DNA of 64,000 nt, taken from positions 1 through 64,000 of the forward strand of contig NZ_FNJM01000017.1 of assembly GCF_900104115.1 (NCBI RefSeq), read 5' to 3'. The notes below the pieces were generated by a model. That model ran no database searches and had not been told where the DNA came from. It saw only the letters and a program-made list of their open reading frames with translations. The position numbers and the translations under genes are program-made. Numbering within the stretch: position 1 is the stretch's first letter; every line of letters starts with the position of its first letter. This DNA is from Clostridium gasigenes (GTDB lineage: Bacteria > Bacillota > Clostridia > Clostridiales > Clostridiaceae). This document shows positions 9,141-16,357 of this stretch, in pieces.

Positions 9141-9265
9141 AATACCGTATTATTCAAAAAGAATATACGGTATTTTTTAATGCGTAATTCAAAGAAAATG
9201 AACAGTATGTAGATACTTGTAACTAGATAAAAAATACTATATTTACAAAATATGTTATAATTAAT
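9141..9265 (+). repeat. Intergenic module 3 (full: hairpin, box, promoter)
   Basis: The hairpin AATACCGTATTATTC / GAATATACGGTATT with a T run spans 9141-9178. The box GAAAATGAACAGTATGT is at 9194-9210. The extended -10 TATGTTATAAT ends at 9261. It terminates the gene before and starts the gene after. Confidence 0.85.
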
Positions 9266-9347
9266 TTATAATAGTAGATAATAGCGAAGTAAAGATTATT
9301 TATATTTTATCGGATATAAGTAATTTTGAGAGAAGGGAATTGAAGTA

Positions 9348-9962
9348 ATGAATTACTGTGATACAAAATACAAAGATTTGAAATCAATATGTATCGAAAA
9401 ATATGGAAATGAAAAAGGTTTATATATATACAATAAAGCAGAAGAAATTTTCGGTAAAATGAAAGATGAAGCGGATTACAGAAATAGCGATGTAATAAAA
9501 GAGCATATGACAAAAAATATTTTTCCTGTCCTTGCATATTATATGGCTTTGCTTGAATATAGTTTTTCAACTAATGATGCATATGCAAACACGCTTGAAG
9601 AAACACAGAAACATGCTACGCTTTCAAAGAAAAAGAACGAAAAACTTGGGAAAATGCCGTTTAGTTATTATCTGTTTAAATTGTGTAGTAAGAAGGTTAT
9701 GGGAAAGAATTTTCCTGATGAGGGATGGGAAACAGAGTGGGTCAGATACGATAATAAAGAGGTTCATTTTAATCTTAAAAGGTGTGTGTATTTTGAAGTT
9801 ACAAGTCAGTATGGACATCCTGAGTTGTGTACAGTCTTTTGTGCCAATGATACAACGTCATTTAGTGGTTATTTGCCTAATATTACATTTGAACGAAGTG
9901 GTACTATTGGTGAGGGAAAGAGAATGTGTGATTTTCATTTTAAAAACAGTAAATATATTTGA
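9348..9962 (+). CDS. L-2-amino-thiazoline-4-carboxylate hydrolase-like protein
   Basis: The 204-residue soluble protein resembles the ATC hydrolase family (Pfam ATC_hydrolase), with the helical N-terminal half, the central YFEVTSQYGHPELCTVFCAN segment and the closing G-x-x-x-CDFHFKN motif. Members open the thiazoline ring in cysteine-related metabolism, but most family proteins are uncharacterised. The ATG at 9348 follows AGAAGGGAATTGAAGT. It is a single-gene unit between modules 3 and 4, with no metabolic neighbours. Confidence 0.65.
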   Translation: MNYCDTKYKDLKSICIEKYGNEKGLYIYNKAEEIFGKMKDEADYRNSDVIKEHMTKNIFPVLAYYMALLEYSFSTNDAYANTLEETQKHATLSKKKNEKLGKMPFSYYLFKLCSKKVMGKNFPDEGWETEWVRYDNKEVHFNLKRCVYFEVTSQYGHPELCTVFCANDTTSFSGYLPNITFERSGTIGEGKRMCDFHFKNSKYI

Positions 9963-10030
9963 GTAAGGTTTATGTGTATAATTTACTCGCTTCGTATACT
10001 ACGAATTACTATAAATAAATAACAGATTGA

Positions 10031-10180
10031 AATATCACATTATTCAGGGGTGAATATGCGATATTTTTTAATTAGCAATTCAATGAAAATGAACAGTATG
10101 TAGATATTGCGAAGTAACTAAGGAAATTAATCTTTGAAAATTGAATAATACGGTATTTGCAAAATATGTTATAATTATAT
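10031..10180 (+). repeat. Intergenic module 4 (full)
   Basis: The hairpin AATATCACATTATTCA / TGAATATGCGATATT is followed by the box at 10085-10101, an outer dyad GCAAT...ATTGC around the box, then GAATAATACGGTATT and the extended -10 TATGTTATAAT ending at 10175. Confidence 0.85.
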
Positions 10181-10229
10181 GTAATATGATATATATAAAT
10201 TAGAATTTGTGGATGAAAGGTTAGAGAAA

Positions 10230-11159
10230 ATGAATGATAATGATTTTAAGAGAAAGAGAATTGAATATTTAAACAATTGGCCAAACGTTGAACCTTTTGA
10301 AATTGAAAAGAAGTATTATGAGAATGTGAAAACAGTTAAATTGTTAAGAAAAACAATTTTCATTCCATTTTTACTTAAAAATGAAGAGGACGCTGAGTAT
10401 AATACAGCTATTTCTTTTATTATAGATGCAATAGAATGATTGGAAAAATATCCCAACCACGCTTTTGAATTTATGTTTAAAGCGTATGATGCTTTTTCTA
10501 AGATAGTATACTCTGGTAATATTACGGATAGAAATAGATGGTTGTGTGATAATAAATGGGCATTGTTAATAGAATCGAGCTCTAAATTGAATGATGCAAT
10601 TAAGTTATTATTGAAATTAATTCCGATGAAGACGTGCCAATATCTCTATACAAGACTATATGAAAGAAATTCTAAAGCTTATACAAGAGTTACCAAGCTA
10701 ATTGGAGGCGGAATAGACAATGCTAATCGTAAAAATATAATTGATTCTATCGAAAATAAATATGGGTATGATTACAATATATATAGCACATCAATTAGGC
10801 CAGCGAGTGCGTTATACAAATTTATGTTACAGAATGAAGAGATTGATGTAGATGGCAGTAAATATTCTGTTTCTATGTGTGATAAATTGCATTTTATAGT
10901 TTCAGGATATATATATACGTTAAGAAATGATACGATGCATGGGAACAATATTTCTATTACAAAAAGTAGCAAAACGAATATGAGCACGTATGCTAATAAC
11001 TATTATTCTTTTTTATTTATGTATTATTTAGTTATTATTTTGATGCTTGACAAATATAGTTCCGATTATAATATGAACAAATATGAAGAATTGGCAGAAA
11101 ATATTAAACAGAATGTTGAGTTGTACAAAGAATTGTTTGGAAATCATATTGGAAGATAG
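10230..11159 (+). pseudogene. Hypothetical protein gene interrupted by an in-frame TGA
   Basis: One continuous frame runs from ATG 10230 (AAAGG upstream) to 11159, broken only by TGA at 10437-10439, which would otherwise give a protein of about 309 residues. The text on both sides reads naturally (FIIDAIE-stop-LEKYPNHAFEFMFKAYDAF) and TTG follows the stop at once, so a TGG to TGA change is the simplest explanation. The second half alone (TTG 10440) could still be made. No domain is recognised; the middle carries an IGGGIDNANR loop. Confidence 0.65.
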
Positions 11160-11213
11160 TAAATTAATTATATTGAAATTATTATGGAGATAAAATTAAA
11201 TATAAAAAGTGAT

Positions 11214-11485
11214 AATGCCGTATTATTTAAATAGGATTCTTACTCAACTTAGGGTAAGTAACTCTACTTTAATAAAGGCGAATGTATTAATATAATGCAT
11301 TCGTCTTTATTAATTGAGTTATCTAAATTTGAAATACCCATAGTTGAGTAAGGACCTTAAATAGAATATACGGTATTTTTAATACGCAATTCAAAGAAAA
11401 TGAACAGTATGTGGAGAGTGCGAATAAAAGAGTTCTCTGAAACCTGAATAATGCGATGCTTACAAAATATGTTATAATTAATTTG
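11214..11485 (+). repeat. Intergenic module 5, split by a MITE
   Basis: The left hairpin arm AATGCCGTATTATTTAAATAG is separated from the right arm AATATACGGTATTTTT by the 122-bp element at 11235-11356. The box is at 11396-11412 and the extended -10 TATGTTATAAT ends at 11478. Confidence 0.85.
11235..11356. mobile_element. 122-bp MITE copy 1 with 8-bp target duplication
   Basis: The terminal inverted repeats are GATTCTTACTCAACTTAGGG and, at the right end, CATAGTTGAGTAAGGACC. It is flanked on both sides by TTAAATAG (11227-11234 and 11357-11364). It encodes nothing; the centre holds a second dyad around GAATGTATTAATATAATGCATTC. An 8-bp duplication fits ISL3-type transposition in trans. A near-identical copy is at 56516-56637. 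Confidence 0.9.
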
Positions 11486-11539
11486 TAATAGTAATTAAGT
11501 ACGAAGTCAGATTCAACTTTATTAGGGGAGGTAAATATA

Positions 11540-12112
11540 GTGATTATATATAGAGAGATTGATAAATCATACTTTAAAAAATATGACAGTATTCCTATGA
11601 TAGTGCATGTAAAAAGCATACTTAAATTAGAAAAAGTTGAGAATGGTTTAGGAGGAATTTTGTTAAAAGAAACATCAGTTAAAGAATATATAAGAGATTT
11701 AGGTGAATATGAGGAAGCAACAAAATATGCCAAAGAATTTGACATAAGTAATTGGGCATTCTTTATGGCTTTTGATAACGAAGTTCCTGTTGGAGCAGTT
11801 ACAGTTGCTTCAAAAACGAAAAATGTTAATATGCTTGATGGTAGAGAGGATATGAGTGTGTTATGGGATATAAGAGTTGATGATAGATATAAGCAACAAG
11901 GAATAGGTACAAAATTATTTAGTATGGCTGTTGAATGGTCGAAACTAAAGCAATTCAAACAGATGAAAATTGAATGCCAAAATAATAATGTTCAAGCATG
12001 TAGATTTTATCATAAACATGGTGTTGTATTAGGGAAAATAGATGAATATGCTTATTACAATGATACTGATATAGAAGATGAAGTTCAACTTATATGGTAT
12101 TTAGATTTATAA
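11540..12112 (+). CDS. GNAT family N-acetyltransferase
   Basis: The 190-residue protein carries the GNAT acetyl-CoA motif A (WDIRVDDRYKQQGIGTKLF, the Q-x-x-G-x-G/A loop) followed by motif B (ECQNNNVQACRFYHKHG). The domain layout resembles streptothricin acetyltransferases, but the substrate cannot be assigned. GTG 11540 follows GGGGAGGT at 11525-11532. It is a single-gene unit between modules 5 and 6. A resistance-type enzyme in such an array fits a gene-cassette view. Confidence 0.85.
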   Translation: MIIYREIDKSYFKKYDSIPMIVHVKSILKLEKVENGLGGILLKETSVKEYIRDLGEYEEATKYAKEFDISNWAFFMAFDNEVPVGAVTVASKTKNVNMLDGREDMSVLWDIRVDDRYKQQGIGTKLFSMAVEWSKLKQFKQMKIECQNNNVQACRFYHKHGVVLGKIDEYAYYNDTDIEDEVQLIWYLDL

Positions 12113-12180
12113 ATATTATAAGAGAATTTAATACCGAACCTTAGGTTACTATTAATTAATAATAATAACTAACATACTGA

Positions 12181-12330
12181 AATATCACATTATTCATAGT
12201 GGAATATGTGATATTTTTTTGTGCGCAATTTAAGGAAAATGAATAGTATGTGGAAATTGTGAATTAGATAATAAATAGGATATTTGAAAATTGAATAATG
12301 TGATATTTACAAAATGTGTTATAATATGTT
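12181..12330 (+). repeat. Intergenic module 6 (full)
   Basis: The hairpin AATATCACATTATTCA / GGAATATGTGATATT with a T run is at 12181-12218. The box variant GAAAATGAATAGTATGT is at 12235-12251. The extended -10 TGTGTTATAAT ends at 12325. Confidence 0.8.
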
Positions 12331-12470
12331 AAAATAAATTTGTAATATTAGCGAGTATTTTCTTTTGAAAAATATTATAACATCTAGAGAGATAGTGATT
12401 GCTATAGATGAAAACGATATGCAAGTTAGTAAGAAAAGTTGTAAATAGAAGGATGTATCGAGTTTTTTAA

Positions 12471-12620
12471 AAAAATTATAAGGAGGATGAATGTATTAAC
12501 TACCAACAATCGTTGTCTGGAGGGTATTTGGACCTTCCTTGGGAAGATGGATGTAATAAATATTCTTATGTTATATGTCCACATTACATATATAAGAATA
12601 TTCTATATGTTTTTGGCTAA
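12471..12620 (+). pseudogene. Fragment of an unidentified protein gene
   Basis: Between module 6 and the next lipoprotein, the frame ending at TAA 12618 reads like real protein (INYQQSLSGGYLDLPWEDG, then CNKYSYVICPHYIYK) but has no start codon. A second frame with ATG 12487 reads poorly and sits too close to AGGAGG at 12481-12486. A gene truncated at its 5' end or a frameshift is likely. This gap otherwise shows nothing. Confidence 0.35.
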
Positions 12621-12687
12621 GGTGATGATTAATGGTATTGTGATTGATAGATTAAGTTAAGACTATACTAAAAAAAATAGGAGGATA

Positions 12688-13137
12688 ATGAAAATGAAAA
12701 AACTGGCGGCAATTAGCCTTTGCGTGGTTCTACTAATAGCAATATTTACTGGGTGTAGCTCCAAGCTGACAAGCTCGGACAATAGCGGTAATGCCCATGA
12801 AAAGCAAATACCTGACTTGACGGGTGAATGGAAACAAGAAAATAGCAAATCTGATAACTCTTATCAAGCTGCAACAATAATTGGTGATACGATTGCAATT
12901 TACTGGGTAAGTGATGGTGGCGACACAAAATCACTTTATTGGGCTGGTTCTTTCGTCGCTCCAACAACTGCTGACGAACCTTATTCATGGACTTCGGAAA
13001 ATGACCATAGTAAAACTAAAAGTGCTTTGCTTGCTTCGAGTGATGATACTAAAACTATGACATACCAAAACGGCATATTAAGCTATGAAGCTTCCGCTAT
13101 GGGCACGACTACAACGGTTAAACTCAAAAAGCAATAA
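12688..13137 (+). CDS. Lipoprotein, visibly richer in G+C than its neighbours
   Basis: The 149-residue product has a lipoprotein signal (MKMKKLAAISLCVVLLIAIF followed by T-G-C, cleavage before Cys 23) and a soluble beta-rich domain (IPDLTGEWKQENS, GTTTTVKLKKQ) like small lipocalin-type lipoproteins. AGGAGG stands right before ATG 12688. Codon use is more G+C rich than in the surrounding genes, a sign of recent transfer from another lineage. Function unknown. Confidence 0.7.
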   Translation: MKMKKLAAISLCVVLLIAIFTGCSSKLTSSDNSGNAHEKQIPDLTGEWKQENSKSDNSYQAATIIGDTIAIYWVSDGGDTKSLYWAGSFVAPTTADEPYSWTSENDHSKTKSALLASSDDTKTMTYQNGILSYEASAMGTTTTVKLKKQ

Positions 13138-13290
13138 TAATGACAACAAAAAGAGCGGAGGGCTTTCGTGCATAACCTCACCAAATAATCATAATGCTAC
13201 AATTAAATTCCAATTTATAGGGTGAGTTAAATTAACTTTAAAGAAACAATTTTAGGATACTATGAATTAATAAAAAAAATAAAAGACTTA

Positions 13291-13420
13291 AATATCGCAT
13301 TATTCATTGTTGAGTATGCGGTATTTTTTGTTCGCAATTAAAGGGAAATGAACAGTATGTAGATATTGCGAATTAGAGAGTAAATTAGGTTTTTTGAAAA
13401 TTGAATAGTACGGTACGAAA
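13291..13420 (+). repeat. Intergenic module 7
   Basis: The hairpin AATATCGCATTATTCATTG / TGAGTATGCGGTATTTTTT is nearly identical to that of module 9. The box GGAAATGAACAGTATGT is at 13344-13360 inside an outer dyad TTCGCAAT...ATTGCGAA. TTGAATAGTACGGTA follows, but the TATAAT is lost. Confidence 0.8.
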
Positions 13421-13538
13421 AGTAATTACAATTACATGGAGTTAAAATAGGAATGTAATAAAAAATAAATGCATATTAAGGCACAATTATGTAATTTCAT
13501 GAATATATTATAGTACACAAAAGAAGAAGGTGATTAAT

Positions 13539-13649
13539 ATGTGTTTTGGATTTGACGTATTCAACTTTGGATGTAATAGATGTTGTAGAAGATGTAGATG
13601 TTGTAGAAGATGTAGAAGATGTAGAAGATGTAGAAGATTCATATTTTAA
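13539..13649 (+). CDS. 36-residue Cys/Arg-repeat micro-protein
   Basis: ATG 13539, behind AAGGTG, opens a 37-codon frame: MCFGFDVFNFGCN then repeats of R-C-C-R-R and C-R-R ending RRFIF. It has nine Cys and thirteen Arg, encoded by near-perfect TGTAGAAGA repeats, all inside the second half. It is a complete unit between modules 7 and 8, with its own ribosome site. It could be a metal-binding, coat or antimicrobial-type peptide; none of these is shown. Confidence 0.6.
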   Translation: MCFGFDVFNFGCNRCCRRCRCCRRCRRCRRCRRFIF

Positions 13650-13682
13650 TAAATGAAAAATTAACTGCGCATAATTAAATTA

Positions 13683-13790
13683 AAATACCGTATTATTCAA
13701 AAATGAATATGCGGTATTTTTTTAGTTCGTAATTCAATGAAAATGAACAGTATGTTGATAGTGTGAACTAGATAAAAATGTGTTATAATT
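13683..13790 (+). repeat. Intergenic module 8 (full, short)
   Basis: The hairpin AATACCGTATTATTC / GAATATGCGGTATTTTTTT is followed by the exact box GAAAATGAACAGTATGT at 13738-13754 and the extended -10 TGTGTTATAAT ending at 13788. Confidence 0.85.
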
Positions 13791-13873
13791 AATAATAATA
13801 TTAAATTGAGAGTTAGTTCTTTATTGAACTTACAGATAAATAGTAATTTGTAAAACGGAAAAGGAGAAGAAGT

Positions 13874-14125
13874 ATGCTTGAATACAAATTTGATACGCAG
13901 TTATTAATTGAAGGAAAAAATCTTTCAGAAGATAAAATAAACGAGTATATTACAAAAAACATTGAAGGCGATTGCTTACTTGCAGTTGGTGATGATGAAC
14001 TGATTAAAATTCATTTTCACACAAATACTCCATGGAAATTACTTGAGTATTGTAATTTATTAGGTGATATTCATGATGTTCTTGTAGAAAATATGGAACG
14101 ACAGGCAAATGGTCTTCAAGGTTAA
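13874..14125 (+). CDS. Stand-alone FakA/YloV-type C-terminal domain
   Basis: The 83-residue protein matches only the C-terminal domain of fatty-acid kinase subunit FakA (DAK2-linked): YKFDTQLLIEG, GDCLLAVGDDELIKIHFHTN, and VLVENMERQ at the end correspond to the family pattern GDSLVVVGDD-LIKVHVHTN and IENMREQ. The kinase domain is absent, and no fakB is nearby. It could bind or regulate a fatty-acid carrier, or be a captured fragment. ATG 13874 follows AAAAGGAGAAG. Confidence 0.7.
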   Translation: MLEYKFDTQLLIEGKNLSEDKINEYITKNIEGDCLLAVGDDELIKIHFHTNTPWKLLEYCNLLGDIHDVLVENMERQANGLQG

Positions 14126-14150
14126 ACAATAAAAATAAATAATAGACTTA

Positions 14151-14360
14151 AATATCGCATTATTCATTGCTGAGTATGCGGTATTTTTTCGTTAGCAATT
14201 CAAGCAAATAATTCGTAAAGAGAATAATGCTAATTATAAATTCCCAAATGGATAGTTAACAAGACCTATTTACAATATGAGGAGAGCGAGTAGTAATCAA
14301 TAAAAATAAAGTTCTTTGAAATTGAATAATGAAAAATTTATAAAATATGATATAATTAAT
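14151..14360 (+). repeat. Intergenic module 9
   Basis: The hairpin at 14151-14187 is almost identical to module 7. The box region has diverged. TTGAATAATGAAAAATTTAT and the -10 TATAAT at 14351-14356 close it. Confidence 0.7.
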
Positions 14361-14462
14361 TAGTGATTACAAATATTAGAAATGTCGATCTAAATAATTT
14401 TAGAAGATGAAAAATAAGAAGAATTTTTTAATTAATGAGTTTGGACAAAAATAAGGAGAAAC

Positions 14463-15062
14463 ATGGTTATGAAGATTAATACATTTAAATATTTTTTTTT
14501 AGATGCAATAAAAAGCTTAAAACGAAATGTTACACTAACAATAGGTTCAGTAATTAGTATATCTGCAACTTTTTTTATTGTTGGATTATTTTTATTATAT
14601 ATGATATTACTTAATAAAAATTCGGCAACTATTTTTATAATTAATAAACAAGCGGTTACAATTTTTAGATATGTTGGAGTTGCAGTTTTTATTATACTAC
14701 CACCTCTTTCATTACTCTTAATTGTAAACGAAATTAAGATGATTGTGTTTTCAAGAAGGTGTGAAATAAGTATAATGAAGTCTATTGGCGCTACTGACTG
14801 GTTTATTCGATGGCCATTTATTATTGAAGGGTTAGTTATAGGAATTATAGGAGCTTTTGTAGCAAATTTAGCTCTATTTTGTGCATATAGTTTTATTTGC
14901 ACTATAGCAAAGGAGTTTTTAACAGAAATAAGTCTTGTACAACCTACCTTTATAATAAAAACAATGATTTTGCCATTTGTAATAGCTGGTGCTTTTATTG
15001 TACCTATAGCAAGTATAATAGCGTTAAGAAAAGTTCTTAATTGTGCAGTTTTGGAAATTTAG
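14463..15062 (+). CDS. Miniature FtsX-like permease lacking the outer domain
   Basis: The 199-residue protein has the FtsX layout at both ends: a short cytoplasmic N-terminus (FKYFFLDAIKSLKRNVTLTI), TM1, then TM2-TM4 with the coupling segment SRRCEISIMKSIGATDWFIR. The roughly 100-residue extracellular loop that follows TM1 in FtsX is reduced to about 20 residues, and no FtsE ATPase gene is adjacent. AAGGAG precedes ATGs at 14463 and 14469. It may have lost signalling to a peptidoglycan hydrolase, or interfere with the real FtsEX. Confidence 0.7.
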   Translation: MVMKINTFKYFFLDAIKSLKRNVTLTIGSVISISATFFIVGLFLLYMILLNKNSATIFIINKQAVTIFRYVGVAVFIILPPLSLLLIVNEIKMIVFSRRCEISIMKSIGATDWFIRWPFIIEGLVIGIIGAFVANLALFCAYSFICTIAKEFLTEISLVQPTFIIKTMILPFVIAGAFIVPIASIIALRKVLNCAVLEI

Positions 15063-15095
15063 TTAAAGAAGAAAAATGTAGTGTATATAATAAGG

Positions 15096-15124
15096 TAAGT
15101 TTCAGAAATGGAACTTATTTTTTT
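15096..15124 (+). terminator. Terminator after the FtsX-like gene
   Basis: TAAGTTTC and GGAACTTA form an 8-bp stem followed by seven T. It differs from the module hairpins. Confidence 0.7.
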
Positions 15125-15208
15125 ATTGATGGCAACAAAAGCACATAAAATAGCAGCACCTATTTCAAGCCAAAGAGCAATATTCTGTTCAAATTGCATA
15201 ATAAACAT

Positions 15209-15231
15209 TTACAAAATATGCTATAATTAAT
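15209..15231 (+). promoter_or_regulatory. Module-type extended -10 promoter (unit 10)
   Basis: TTTACAAAATATGCTATAAT, with TATAAT at 15222-15227, matches the promoter part of module 3 and continues with the same TTAATTTATAATAGTA tail. It drives the Ser-Asn-Asp repeat lipoprotein. Confidence 0.75.
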
Positions 15232-15317
15232 TTATAATAGTAAGTTATAACATATTTCTACAATTTAAGATTGTAGAAAATATTATAAAATATATTGTAA
15301 AATAGGGGGAATTAGAA

Positions 15318-16286
15318 TTGAAAAAAATAATAGGAATTATAATTGCATTAATGATCATGTTAACAGGGTGTTCAAATCCAAAAAAGGGTGCCGATAATAC
15401 AAATACACAGTCAGTTGATAATACTACATATTCAAATGATTCATCAAATGATCCATCAAATGATCCATCAAATGATTCATCAAATGATTCATCAAATGAT
15501 CCATCAGATGATAAACTAACTCAACCACAATCAGGAAACAAATCTAAAAATATTAAAGATGATAATAGTAATATAGATTCTAGTTTAATTGATAATATAG
15601 ATACTACTAAGAGCCCTTTTGAAAAAGGGTATTATGATTATCAGGGTACTATAAGTAATAACATGGCAATTCAAATGAGTATTTATCCATTAGAAAAAGA
15701 TATTGTTGGCTCATACTTTTATGACAGTAAGAGAATAGAAATTAAACTAAAAGGAAAAGCGGGAGCAAAAGATATTGTGTTATATGAATATAATGAGGCA
15801 GGCGAAAATACAGGCACTTTTAAGGGAACTATTAATACAATTGATAAAATTGAAGGAACATGGTTAAGTGCAGATGGTAAGCAAAGTTATCCATTTACAT
15901 TGTCACTTAAAAGTAATATTCCAGGTTCGGAGTATGGCAGAAGATATGCTTTAGCCATAAGTACAAAAAGTGACCAAGATGTAGAGAATTTTGTTAGTGA
16001 AATTCAAAGTTATATAATAAACGATAATAAAGAACAATTAGCCGAACGTGTAAAATATCCTATCAATGTTAAAATTGATGACAAAGTTACTGAAATACAA
16101 AATAAAGATGACTTTATTAAGAATTATAATCAAATTTTCCATTCTAGTTATAAGGAATCAATTGGTAATGCTTATACAAAATATCTATTTGTAAATTGGC
16201 AAGGAATAATGTTTGGTGAAGGTGCATATAACATTTGGATTAATGAAATCAATTCGGAATTAATGATTACTGCTATAAATAATTAA
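15318..16286 (+). CDS. Lipoprotein with Ser-Asn-Asp-Pro repeats
   Basis: The 322-residue product has a signal peptide with lipobox LTGC (Cys near residue 18), then a low-complexity acidic linker of S-N-D-P/S repeats encoded by a 12-bp minisatellite. A C-terminal beta-rich domain follows (YYDYQGTISNNMAIQMSIYP), and then an NTF2-like helical part (KSDQDVENFVSEIQSYIIND). TTG 15318 follows AGGGGG. It is probably surface-anchored; ligand unknown. Confidence 0.75.
   Translation: MKKIIGIIIALMIMLTGCSNPKKGADNTNTQSVDNTTYSNDSSNDPSNDPSNDSSNDSSNDPSDDKLTQPQSGNKSKNIKDDNSNIDSSLIDNIDTTKSPFEKGYYDYQGTISNNMAIQMSIYPLEKDIVGSYFYDSKRIEIKLKGKAGAKDIVLYEYNEAGENTGTFKGTINTIDKIEGTWLSADGKQSYPFTLSLKSNIPGSEYGRRYALAISTKSDQDVENFVSEIQSYIINDNKEQLAERVKYPINVKIDDKVTEIQNKDDFIKNYNQIFHSSYKESIGNAYTKYLFVNWQGIMFGEGAYNIWINEINSELMITAINN
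15432..15512 (+). repeat. 12-bp minisatellite in the lipoprotein linker
   Basis: There are about 6.75 tandem copies of TCAAATGATYCA, with only the Y position varying until the last copy. Units are a multiple of three, so copy-number change alters linker length without breaking the frame. Confidence 0.9.
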
Positions 16287-16357
16287 AATAAATGGAAATA
16301 AACGCTCATAAGCTGAATATGTTAATTATGAGATTAATAATCAAATAGGTGGTAAAT

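Noticed and set aside
9242-9261. TTTACA plus TATAAT as a normal -35/-10 pair in the modules
   Set aside because: The spacing is only 8 bases; the extended -10 explains the conservation instead.
10437-10475. Selenocysteine at the TGA of the interrupted gene
   Set aside because: No bacterial SECIS-like hairpin at the required distance and no selenocysteine machinery in the window; Trp to stop is simpler.
13291-14187. Module hairpins as a CRISPR array
   Set aside because: The repeats are separated by whole genes of very different length, not by uniform spacers, and no cas genes are present.
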